Positions 35,741-43,103 of a stretch of 64,000 bases of DNA are shown here, one piece after another. Position 1 is the stretch's first letter. Each line of letters opens with the position of its first letter. The notes beneath the pieces were generated by a model. The model had not been told where the DNA came from, searched no databases, and saw nothing but the letters and a program-made list of their open reading frames with translations. The translations under genes were made by a program, and so were the position numbers. This stretch comes from V1-33 sp964523105 (GTDB lineage Bacteria > Verrucomicrobiota > Verrucomicrobiia > Verrucomicrobiales > V1-33), in NCBI GenBank assembly GCA_964523105.1, contig CAZFZN010000007.1, forward strand, positions 124,001 through 188,000, written 5' to 3'.

Positions 35741-36877
35741 ATGGAGGCGGTCGCGGCGGCATTTGACAGGAATTTCGCTGAACGCGGGGAACTGGGCGCT
35801 TCGCTTTCGGTGTGGCGACACGGGCGGGAAATCGTCTCACTGCACCGCGGGGCGCGGACCCGCGAGGAGGTGGAAACATGGAACGCGGATACTCTCGTGC
35901 CGGTGTGGTCGGCCACCAAAGGCCCGGCAGCCCTGACATTTCTCCTGGTCCTGCATGACGCCGGGCTGAGTCTCCAGGATCGCGTGCGGCGGGTGTGGCC
36001 GGAACTGCGGGCGGACTGCACCTTCGGACAAATGCTCTCGCATCAGGCGGGGCTGTGTGCGCTGGACGGAAAGCCGTCCGTATTCGACCACGGTGCCGTC
36101 GCGGCGGCACTGGCGGAGCAGGTGCCCGCGTGGGAACCGGGCACGGCGCACGGCTATCATCCGCGCACGTTCGGATTTCTCCTGGAGGAATGCGCGCGTC
36201 GCCTCTGCGGGCGCGGCATCGGCGCCGTGCTGCAGCAACGCATCACCGGACCGGTCGAGGCCGACTTTTGGATCGGACTGCCTGCTGCGCAGCATCATCG
36301 CGTGGCGCGGCTTTATCCTGGCAGGGTGAAAGACATGACCGGCACGCCGGAGGAGGAGTTTCACCGCGCCTTCGGCACTCCTGACAGCCTGACAAGGCGT
36401 TCCTTCGCCTCGCCCGCCGGGCTGCACGCCGTGGCCGGCATGAACGAGCCTGCGGCGTGGAGCGCCGGATTCGCCGCCTTCGGAGGCGCCGGCTCCGCGC
36501 GCGGACTCGGTAAAATTTATGCGCTGCTCGCCGCCGGCGGTATTTGGCAGGGCCGGGAACTGGTGCCGCCCGGAGTGCTGCAGCAGCTGCAATCACCGCT
36601 CGTGCAGGGACACGACCGCGTGCTGCTGATGCCAACGCGCTTTTCCGCCGGCTGCATGATGGACCCGGTGGATCCGGAGGGCCGCAAGCGGCGCCGGCAC
36701 TTCGGTCCGTCGCCCGCCGCGTTCGGACATCCCGGCGCCGGCGGCAGCCATGCCTTCGCCGATCCGGAGACCGGCCTCGCCTTTGCGTATGTGATGAACC
36801 AAATGGAGCAGGGTGTCTTACCCAGCGCGAAATCGCTGAGTCTGGTGGAGGCGGTTTACGGAACGATGGAGCGTTGA
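35741..36877 (+). CDS. Class C beta-lactamase-fold serine hydrolase
   Basis: A 378-residue beta-lactamase-related protein. The nucleophile motif SATK (Ser57, Lys60) lies in PVWSATKGPAALTF. LSHQAGL follows the usual spacing, a Tyr in HGYHPRTFGFLLEE could serve as the second-motif base, and HPGAGGSHAFADPE provides the HxG motif. Family members include esterases, peptidases and beta-lactamases. The absence of a signal peptide makes an antibiotic-resistance role less likely than an esterase-like role. It starts four bases after the Sel1-repeat gene and is followed 21 bases later by the ceramidase-like gene. Confidence 0.86.
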   Translation: MEAVAAAFDRNFAERGELGASLSVWRHGREIVSLHRGARTREEVETWNADTLVPVWSATKGPAALTFLLVLHDAGLSLQDRVRRVWPELRADCTFGQMLSHQAGLCALDGKPSVFDHGAVAAALAEQVPAWEPGTAHGYHPRTFGFLLEECARRLCGRGIGAVLQQRITGPVEADFWIGLPAAQHHRVARLYPGRVKDMTGTPEEEFHRAFGTPDSLTRRSFASPAGLHAVAGMNEPAAWSAGFAAFGGAGSARGLGKIYALLAAGGIWQGRELVPPGVLQQLQSPLVQGHDRVLLMPTRFSAGCMMDPVDPEGRKRRRHFGPSPAAFGHPGAGGSHAFADPETGLAFAYVMNQMEQGVLPSAKSLSLVEAVYGTMER

Positions 36878-36898
36878 CGCCCGGAGGATTCCTCCGCC

Positions 36899-38332
36899 AT
36901 GCTGCGGCCCAGCCTTCACTCCCGCACCATGTCGCAGTCCCCGTCCGCCCGGTCCTTTCCATGGCCGGCCGTGCTGGCCTTCGCTACGGTGCTTGTCTTG
37001 ATAGGGTTCGTCTTTCTGCGCGGGCGTGAGGAGGATTCGTTCCGACTCGCCGTCTTCAAGGTGGACGTGACGGTGCCGCTGAATCACGGCATGATGGGCG
37101 GCTCGTGGCTTTCCAGGCGTGTCGCCGATCCGCTGGAGGCGAACGGTTTTGTGCTGCTCGGCGGCGAACTGCCGGTGGTGTTCGTGTCCGTGGACTGGTG
37201 CGAAATCCGCAACGAGGCCTACGAGCGCTGGCAGGCGGTGCTGGCGGCGGCCGCAGGGACCCGGCCGGACCATGTGATCGTAACCGCCGTCCACCAGCAC
37301 GATGCGCCGGTGGCGGACACCGCGGCGGAGCAACTTCTGCGCGACCGCGGGCTCGCGGGCAGCATCTGCGATCCGGATTTTCACGAAAGCGCGGTGCAGC
37401 GCGTGGCCGCTGCGCTGCGCGCCTCTCTGCCCCTGGCGCAGCCGTTGACTCACATCGGCACAGGTCAGGCAAGAGTCGAAGCAGTGGCGTCGAACCGCCG
37501 CTACACCGCGCCGGACGGGCGGGTTCACTACGACCGCATGAGCCGCACGCAAAAACGTGAGGCGCGCGACGCGGACGAAGGGCTCGTCGATCCCTGGCTG
37601 AAAATGCTGAGCTTCTGGAACGGCGACCGTGAAATCGCAGCGGTGAGTTTTTACGCCGTGCACCCGATGAGTTATTACGGCGAAGGGGAAGTCTCGGCGG
37701 ACTTCCCGGGAATGGCCCGGCGACAGGTTCAGGCCGCCACGCCGGAGACCCTCCAGATTTACGCCTCCGGCTGCAGCGGCAATGTCACCGCCGGGAAATT
37801 CAACGATGGCGCACGCGAAAACCGGGCGGCGCTCGCCGGCCGCCTCGCGGAGGCGATGCAGCGTGCGCGGACTGCGACAAGGCGCACGCCGCTGCGGCAT
37901 GCTGACTTTCGCGTCGAGCCATTGCGGCTCGAGCCGCGCCAGGACGCCGGATTCAGCCCGGCGGAACTGGAAGCGAAACTCGCACCGTCAACGCCGCCGT
38001 TTCACCAGTGCCTCGCCGCCATGGGCCTCAACTGGCGCCGCCGCTGCGATGCCGGACACCGCATTCAGATTCCGTGTCTGGATTTCGGTTTCGCGCAACT
38101 GCTGCTGCTGCCGGGAGAAAGTTATGTCGAGTACCAGCTCGCTGCACAGGCGGAGCGGCCGGATTCCTTCGTCTGTGTTGCGGGTTATGGTGAAGCGGCC
38201 TGCGGGTATGTGCCCACCGAAAAGCACTTCGCCGAAAAGGACCCTAACCTGACAGACTGGTGCTGGGTGGCCCCGGGCTGCGAAGTCCGGATGCGCGAGG
38301 CGATTCATCGCGTGCTGCGGCGTCCTCAGTAG
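36899..38332 (+). CDS. Membrane-anchored neutral ceramidase-like protein
   Basis: A 477-residue protein with an N-terminal anchor (WPAVLAFATVLVLIGFVFL) and similarity to the neutral/alkaline ceramidase N-terminal domain. Features are FKVDVTVPLNHGMMGG, FVSVDWCEIRNEAYE, VTAVHQHDAP with putative zinc-binding His residues, AVHPMSYYGEG and SGCSGNVTAGKFNDG. Bacterial homologues are secreted amidases or of unknown substrate; a long-chain amide or sphingolipid substrate is only inference. A second in-frame ATG at 36929 would give a shorter cytoplasmic tail and is equally plausible. Its last seven bases overlap the convergent deaminase gene. Confidence 0.8.
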   Translation: MLRPSLHSRTMSQSPSARSFPWPAVLAFATVLVLIGFVFLRGREEDSFRLAVFKVDVTVPLNHGMMGGSWLSRRVADPLEANGFVLLGGELPVVFVSVDWCEIRNEAYERWQAVLAAAAGTRPDHVIVTAVHQHDAPVADTAAEQLLRDRGLAGSICDPDFHESAVQRVAAALRASLPLAQPLTHIGTGQARVEAVASNRRYTAPDGRVHYDRMSRTQKREARDADEGLVDPWLKMLSFWNGDREIAAVSFYAVHPMSYYGEGEVSADFPGMARRQVQAATPETLQIYASGCSGNVTAGKFNDGARENRAALAGRLAEAMQRARTATRRTPLRHADFRVEPLRLEPRQDAGFSPAELEAKLAPSTPPFHQCLAAMGLNWRRRCDAGHRIQIPCLDFGFAQLLLLPGESYVEYQLAAQAERPDSFVCVAGYGEAACGYVPTEKHFAEKDPNLTDWCWVAPGCEVRMREAIHRVLRRPQ

Positions 38333-38796
38333 CGCAGCTTGTCAGGCTTCGCGTCCCATTCACTGAAAACAGCGAGCGCCTCCTCCCGGAGCAGGGGCGC
38401 CATGTTCAGATCACGTGCGGCGGGGGGAAGCGGCATCTGCCGGTAGATGAAGTCGTCATCGAACCCGATGGCCGCGGCGTCCGTCCGGGTGCAGGCATAA
38501 TACACGGCGGGAATCCTCGCCCAATAGATCGCAGCGAGGCACATGGGGCAGGGTTCACAGCTGGCATAAAGCGTACAGCCCGGGAGCTGCCACGTCTGCA
38601 GCCGGGCACAGGCTTCGCGAATGGCCATCACCTCCGCATGCGCCGTGGGATCATTCGTGGAGGTCACCCGGTTGCAGCCTCGCGCGATGATCCCTGCCTC
38701 ACTCACCACGACGCAGCCAAACGGCCCGCCCCGTCCGGCGTTCATTCCCTCCTCTGCCAGCCTGATGGCTTCGCGCATATAATCTTCACTGCTCAT
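38326..38796 (-). CDS. guaD: Guanine deaminase / nucleoside deaminase
   Basis: A 156-residue zinc-dependent deaminase of the CMP/dCMP superfamily. The zinc site is THAEV-like (PTAHAEVMAI) plus the CEPCPMC motif. The ending IGFDDDFIYRQMPLP is characteristic of the GuaD subgroup, which converts guanine to xanthine for purine salvage. TadA is less likely because the tRNA-binding C-terminal features are absent. It is convergent with the ceramidase-like gene, overlapping it by seven bases, and divergent from the ACT-domain gene. Confidence 0.85.
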   Translation of the reverse strand: MSSEDYMREAIRLAEEGMNAGRGGPFGCVVVSEAGIIARGCNRVTSTNDPTAHAEVMAIREACARLQTWQLPGCTLYASCEPCPMCLAAIYWARIPAVYYACTRTDAAAIGFDDDFIYRQMPLPPAARDLNMAPLLREEALAVFSEWDAKPDKLRY

Positions 38797-38858
38797 GGTG
38801 CCGGACCTACGAAAAATTTGCCGCGCGAAAAACGGAAATCCCGGGTAAGAATGCGGCC

Positions 38859-39251
38859 ATGAAAGAGATCACGCTCGTCACTCCGCCGGACCGTCCCGGC
38901 ACCCTGGCCGACATCACCGAACTGCTGGCCGCGCGCGGCGTGAACCTGACCGACATCGAGGTGATCGACGACCACCGGCACGGCATCATCCGGCTCATGG
39001 CCGAGCCCTACGACGAAGCTCTGCGGGTGCTGACGGGCGCGGGCCATCACGCCCTGAGCGAAGAGGTCATCCTCATCCGCATCAGGGACGAGCCCGGCGG
39101 CATCGCAAAAGTCGCGGCCCGCTTCCGCGAACCGGCCATCAATGTGAATTCCCTCCGCATCCTGCGCCGTCAGGGCGGCGAGGCCATCCTGGCCCTCGGC
39201 ACCAGCGACAACGCCCACGCCCGCCTCCTCCTGAGTGACTGCCTGGTGTGA
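38859..39251 (+). CDS. Tandem ACT-domain protein
   Basis: A 130-residue protein made only of two ACT domains: the first LVTPPDRPGTLADITELLAA, the second IRDEPGGIAKVAARFREPAI with the usual Pro-Gly turn. Stand-alone tandem ACT proteins are small-molecule, mostly amino-acid, regulatory modules. There is no attached enzyme and no evident biosynthetic neighbour. It ends just before a strong terminator. Confidence 0.85.
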   Translation: MKEITLVTPPDRPGTLADITELLAARGVNLTDIEVIDDHRHGIIRLMAEPYDEALRVLTGAGHHALSEEVILIRIRDEPGGIAKVAARFREPAINVNSLRILRRQGGEAILALGTSDNAHARLLLSDCLV

Positions 39252-39269
39252 TGGCGGCGGTACCGGCAA

Positions 39270-39308
39270 AAAAAACAGGGCAGGCCTTTCGACCTGCCCT
39301 GTCATCTT
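39270..39308. terminator. Bidirectional terminator between ACT gene and VPDSG-type gene
   Basis: A perfect ten-base inverted repeat, ACAGGGCAGG (39275-39284) and its complement (39293-39302), with an eight-base loop. An A-tract precedes it and CATCTTCTT follows, so it could end transcripts from both directions. Confidence 0.8.
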
Positions 39309-39340
39309 CTTAGGTTTTGGAACTCGATGAAGCAGCGGAG

Positions 39341-40171
39341 TTACTTGCGAGTTACTGCCTTGCGCACCCCCGCGAGAGCGAGCAGGCCAAGCCCAAGGAG
39401 AGCGAGTGACTGCCCGCCTTCCGGCGTATTCACGACGACACCATTGCGGACCTGGAAGACATAGCGGCCGTCCACATTGCTGTTGAGCCGGTTATCAATC
39501 AGCGCGTTAGCACCGGAGTCGAGGAAGGCACCGTTCACGCCGGATCCAGTCAACTCAAAATCTGTCGCTCCGCCGTTGGTCCACCCGACACGGGCCGAAG
39601 AGCCGCCAAAGCCATTCGTACCGCCGCTGGCACTGCCGGTCTCCCACTCGATCTGATCGTAGTTGAACTCGAAGTCGAAGTCGCCGGGCCCGATGTCCGA
39701 ACGATCGATCAGAACAAGTTGGAAGGAGTTCAGCTTATCGGCGGCGGATGGGAAGTAGCCAACATCCACCCAGTTCACTCCAAAAGCCGCGTGACCATCG
39801 ACGGTGGAAGTCCCAAAGGTGACCAGGCTGGACCCCGCCCCCCGCGTGTCCACGTCGGCGAAGAAAGGCGCTATGATTGGACTGCTGGCTGTCAGCAGTC
39901 CAAAAGGCGTGAATGTAGAGAGTGGGCCGGTAAAGGTCACGTTCCCGTTGTTGTTCACGAAGAGATTCGGGCCCGCGACCCCGAAGAAGTTGAAACTGAT
40001 TCCGGTGTTGATGACACCGGTGGAACCGTCGTCATTTGCTGCGAGAGAAGTGGTGGTGAAGCCGGCATCCGTGCGGACCGCGGCAGCTTCGAGCGAAGCT
40101 TGAACCGTGCAGAGGGCCACGACTCCTGCGAAGAGAGGCAGATACGCAGATGGTTTACTGATGGAGAACAT
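39341..40171 (-). CDS. Nidogen-like (NIDO) protein with VPDSG/PEP-CTERM-like sorting tail
   Basis: A 276-residue exported protein: signal peptide (LPLFAGVVALCTVQASLEA), a nidogen-like region (GISFNFFG, LFVNNNGNVTF, PIIAPFFADVDTRG, FQLVLIDRSD, FNYDQIEWETG), and a C-terminal sorting tail. The tail consists of TPEGGQSLALLGLGLLALAG followed by basic residues, a variant of the VPDSG-CTERM signal of Verrucomicrobiota. Such proteins are processed by an exosortase and placed on the surface or in exopolysaccharide. No exosortase is in the window. GC content and codon use are lower than neighbours, as often seen for these proteins. A candidate sigma-54 promoter lies about 75 bases upstream. Confidence 0.88.
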   Translation of the reverse strand: MFSISKPSAYLPLFAGVVALCTVQASLEAAAVRTDAGFTTTSLAANDDGSTGVINTGISFNFFGVAGPNLFVNNNGNVTFTGPLSTFTPFGLLTASSPIIAPFFADVDTRGAGSSLVTFGTSTVDGHAAFGVNWVDVGYFPSAADKLNSFQLVLIDRSDIGPGDFDFEFNYDQIEWETGSASGGTNGFGGSSARVGWTNGGATDFELTGSGVNGAFLDSGANALIDNRLNSNVDGRYVFQVRNGVVVNTPEGGQSLALLGLGLLALAGVRKAVTRK

Positions 40172-40245
40172 AGTCTGTGTTGTAGTTAGTGAGAGTTTGA
40201 GGGCCGGTCATGAGCGGAGGCGTCAACCTCCGGATGCGCCCACAA

Positions 40246-40261
40246 AGCACAATCGATGCCA
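40246..40261 (-). promoter_or_regulatory. Candidate sigma-54 promoter for the VPDSG-type gene
   Basis: On the minus strand, TGGCATCGATTGTGCT keeps the essential GG-N10-GC spacing of sigma-54 promoters (consensus TGGCAC-N5-TTGC), with a GC pair at 40247-40248, about 75 bases upstream of the start codon. In other bacteria PEP-CTERM genes are linked to sigma-54 and PrsK/PrsR regulators. Two consensus positions differ. The rest of this 236-base low-GC leader holds a short CGGAGG/CCTCCG hairpin (40215-40232). Confidence 0.35.
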
Positions 40262-40407
40262 TCCCGAAAGGCTGCATCCATTACTTGTTGATCTATAAGG
40301 GTATATGATTTATGGATGCCTTGCTGATTCACAGACGCCTCTCACTCAATGTAAGATTCCCCGACACTCGTCTCGCTCCCAATACGTTGCCCCCAGTCTG
40401 GGAGGAG

Positions 40408-40478
40408 CTACCGCGCAAGGATTCGAACCTTGACAAAGAGAACCAAAATCTCTTGTGCTACCGTTACACCACGCGGCA
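40408..40478 (-). tRNA. tRNA-Gln (anticodon UUG)
   Basis: The minus strand folds as a tRNA of 71 bases. The acceptor stem TGCCGCG pairs with CGCGGTA with one G-U. The D-arm contains GTAACGGTAGC, the anticodon arm is AGAGA-TTTTGGT-TCTCT with TTG at positions 34-36, and the T-arm contains GGTTCGAATCC. The discriminator is G and no CCA is encoded. A 125-base spacer without visible features separates it from the MlaF-type gene. Confidence 0.95.
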
Positions 40479-40603
40479 ATGCAATTCGTGAAACCGCGGG
40501 ACGTTTAAGGGACTCCCCGGCGCTTGCAAGGGGCCGGCGCAGAAATTTTTTCGCGGAGGCGGCGGACGGGCCATTGAGGGAGCGTTGCGGGGGAGTGCGG
40601 GGC

Positions 40604-41365
40604 TCAGTCCGACTCGCCGCTTTCCCCGGTGACGAAGCGCTGCACATCGGGGTCCGGGGAGGCGAAGAGTTCGGCGGGAGTGCCCTCGAAACACGCCGTT
40701 CCCTCTCGCAGATAGACGACGCGGTCGGCCACGGTGCGCACGCTTTTCATGTCGTGGGTCACGATGACCGTGGTGCATTTGTAGAGGCGCTGAATGCGGC
40801 GGATGAGGTGATCGATGCTGTCGGAAACGACGGGATCGAGCCCGGCGGTGGGTTCGTCGTAGAGCACGCAGCGGGGGCGGGTGACGATGGCACGGGCGAG
40901 GGCGGCGCGTTTTTTCATGCCGCCGCTCAGCGCGGACGGGAGTTTTTGTTTGTCGTTGGCGAGGCCGACGGCTTCGAGCACTTCATGGACGGCGGCGGCG
41001 ATTTTGGCGGGATCTTTTTCGCCGGTTTCGCGCAGGGGGAAGGCGACGTTATCTTCAAGCGTGAAGCTGTCGAAGAGCGCGCCCTCCTGGAAGAGCATGC
41101 CGATTTTCCGCCGGTGCGGCCCCAGCTGGCGCTCGCTCAGGCTGGTGATTTCCTGACCATCGACGCGGATGCTGCCGCTGGTGGCGGGCATCAGGCCCAT
41201 GATGAGTTTGAGCGTGACGCTTTTGCCGGTGCCGCTGCCGCCGATGATGGCGAGGCTTTCCCCGTGGCGGATGGTGAGGTCGAGGCCGCGCAGGATGTGC
41301 TGCGCGCCGATGCGTTTGTGCAGGCCGCGCACTTCGATGAATGGCTGATGGGATTCGACCGGCAT
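40604..41365 (-). CDS. MlaF-type ABC transporter ATP-binding protein
   Basis: A 253-residue ATPase of the Mla/Ttg2A lipid-transport class. It has Walker A GGSGTGKSVTLKLI, Q-loop LFQEGALFDSFT, the signature LSGGMKKRAALARAI, Walker B CVLYDEPTAGLDPV and the switch His in VTHDMKSV. The EGALFDSFT segment and MPATSGSIRVDGQEI are typical of MlaF. In Gram-negatives MlaF powers phospholipid traffic with MlaE and MlaD; neither is adjacent here, so it is an orphan in this window. The ATG at 41365 was chosen because everything upstream in the frame overlaps the divergent DUF1552 gene and lacks homology. Confidence 0.88.
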   Translation of the reverse strand: MPVESHQPFIEVRGLHKRIGAQHILRGLDLTIRHGESLAIIGGSGTGKSVTLKLIMGLMPATSGSIRVDGQEITSLSERQLGPHRRKIGMLFQEGALFDSFTLEDNVAFPLRETGEKDPAKIAAAVHEVLEAVGLANDKQKLPSALSGGMKKRAALARAIVTRPRCVLYDEPTAGLDPVVSDSIDHLIRRIQRLYKCTTVIVTHDMKSVRTVADRVVYLREGTACFEGTPAELFASPDPDVQRFVTGESGESD

Positions 41366-41537
41366 GAGGATGGGAAATGCGACTGCTGTAACACCCTGAT
41401 TCCGCCGCGCAATCCCCTTGCCTGGTCCGGCGGGGGAAGCCGCGGAAGCGGATGGGATGGGGCTGGCTTTTGGTTGAAAGCGGGGAAGTCTGGCAGCCGT
41501 CCAACAGGGCATTCCGATCTCCATCCCCCATCCCACC

Positions 41538-42881
41538 ATGAAGACCCGCCGCCATTTTCTCCGCAGCCTTGGCACCACCGTGGCGCTGCCCGCACTGACT
41601 TCACTCCGCGGTTTTGCCGCTGCGCCGGAGGGTGCGGGAATCGCGACCACGGCCGCCGGCGCTCCGCTGCGCACGGCGTTTTTCTTTTTCCCCAACGGCT
41701 CGATCCCGGGCTTCTGGTGGCCGGAAAAGACGGGGACGGATTTTGAGTTCAGCCGTTCGCTCGCGCCGTTGGCGGAGGTGCGCCAGCATGTGCAGATCAT
41801 GGGCGGCCTGGAGAATCTCAACGGCGAGGGGCGCCAGGACGGCGCAGGCGATCACGCACGCGGCGTGGGTACGTTTCTCACCGGAGTGCGCATCAAGAAG
41901 ACAGCCACGGACATCCAGGCGGCACAGTCCATCGATCAGGTGATGGCGGCGCAGGTGGGGCATCTGACGCGGCTCTCATCGCTGGAACTGAGCTGCGACG
42001 CGGTGCGCAAGAGCGGGGCCTGCGACAGCGGCTATTCCTGCGCCTATCAATTCAATTTGTCGTGGGCCGGTCCGGCCTCGCCGATGACGCCGGAGGTAAA
42101 TCCGCGGCTGGTGTTCGAGCGGCTCTTTGGCGCCGGCAAACCCGGCGAGCGCGCCGCCAGCCTGACGCGCCGGCTCGCGGAGCAGAAGTCGGTGCTGGAT
42201 TTCATTCTCGATGACGCCAGAGCGATGCAGCGCCGGCTGGATGCGCGCGACAACGAGAAACTGGATCAGTATTTCACCTCGCTGCGCGGCATCGAGGAGC
42301 GCATCGCCAAGGCCGAGCGTTTCGGCGCGCCGCAGGATCCGGGCACGGAAGCGCCCGCCGGCGTGCCGGGCAATTACGGCGAGCACATTCAACTGCTGGC
42401 GGACCTGCTGATCCTGGCCTTTCAGACGGACCAGACGCGCGTGGCGTCGTTCATGCTCGCTCACGACGGCTCGAACCGCAGCTTCAATGAAATCGGCATC
42501 AGTGAGGGGCATCACGAGATGTCACACCACCAGAACAAGCCCGAGTTGATGGACAAGGTCGCACAGATCGATCAGTGGTATGCCGGACAGTTCGCGCAGA
42601 TTCTGAAAAAGATGGACGCGGTGAAGGACGAGGACGGAAAATCGCTGCTCTACAATTCGATGCTGGTTTATGGCGGCGGCAACGGCGACCCCAACCGGCA
42701 CAATCACGACAACCTGCCGTTCGTCCTCGCCGGTCACGGCGGCGGCACGCTGCAGCCGGGACGTTTTGTGAAGCATTCGCCCACGCCGAGCATGAACATG
42801 TTCCTGAGCCTGGCCGACCGCATGGGAGTGAAGAACCTGGAGCGTTTCGGTGATTCCACGGGCCGGCTTGCGGATGTGTAA
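41538..42881 (+). CDS. DUF1552 Tat-exported protein
   Basis: A 447-residue protein with a twin-arginine signal (TRRHFLRSLGTTVALPAL) and the DUF1552 pattern: RTAFFFFPNGSIPGFWWP, HVQIMGGLENLNGEG, DHARGVGTFLTG, SLELSCDAVRKSG, VRKSGACDSGYSCAYQ and GNGDPNRHNHDNLPFVLAG near the end. DUF1552 proteins are sulfatase-fold relatives, normally encoded beside DUF1592/DUF1588-type cytochromes; that partner is absent here. Function is unproven. It is divergent from the MlaF-type gene, with 172 bases between the start codons, and is followed by a tiny gene. Confidence 0.9.
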   Translation: MKTRRHFLRSLGTTVALPALTSLRGFAAAPEGAGIATTAAGAPLRTAFFFFPNGSIPGFWWPEKTGTDFEFSRSLAPLAEVRQHVQIMGGLENLNGEGRQDGAGDHARGVGTFLTGVRIKKTATDIQAAQSIDQVMAAQVGHLTRLSSLELSCDAVRKSGACDSGYSCAYQFNLSWAGPASPMTPEVNPRLVFERLFGAGKPGERAASLTRRLAEQKSVLDFILDDARAMQRRLDARDNEKLDQYFTSLRGIEERIAKAERFGAPQDPGTEAPAGVPGNYGEHIQLLADLLILAFQTDQTRVASFMLAHDGSNRSFNEIGISEGHHEMSHHQNKPELMDKVAQIDQWYAGQFAQILKKMDAVKDEDGKSLLYNSMLVYGGGNGDPNRHNHDNLPFVLAGHGGGTLQPGRFVKHSPTPSMNMFLSLADRMGVKNLERFGDSTGRLADV

Positions 42882-42902
42882 GCCGCGCAGTAACGGCAGC
42901 GC

Positions 42903-43094
42903 ATGAAGCGATACGGCGTCAAACTGAACAACGGCAAGATCATGTGGGTGCAGGCGGAAACCGCCGAAGTGCGCGAAGGCGCGCTGCTGTTCTTCCGCAC
43001 TGTGGAGGGCCAGCGCGAACTCATCGCGGGCTTCAGCCTCGCCCAGGTGAATCACTGGGGACTGCCGGATGCGTTTGTCAGCGAGCAGTCCTGA
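42903..43094 (+). CDS. Small uncharacterised protein (63 aa)
   Basis: A 63-residue soluble protein of unknown function, beginning MKRYGVKLNNGKIMWVQAE and looking like two or three small beta-hairpins. No cysteines or membrane segment are present. It starts 22 bases after the DUF1552 stop, so it is likely co-transcribed. Codon use matches its neighbours, which supports it being real. No family is recognised. Confidence 0.6.
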   Translation: MKRYGVKLNNGKIMWVQAETAEVREGALLFFRTVEGQRELIAGFSLAQVNHWGLPDAFVSEQS

Positions 43095-43103
43095 GCCGGC
43101 GGC

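Noticed and set aside
41366..41821. Long N-terminal extension of the MlaF-type ATPase
   Set aside because: It runs antisense through the start of the DUF1552 gene and lacks homology; the ATG at 41365 directly precedes the conserved ABC domain.
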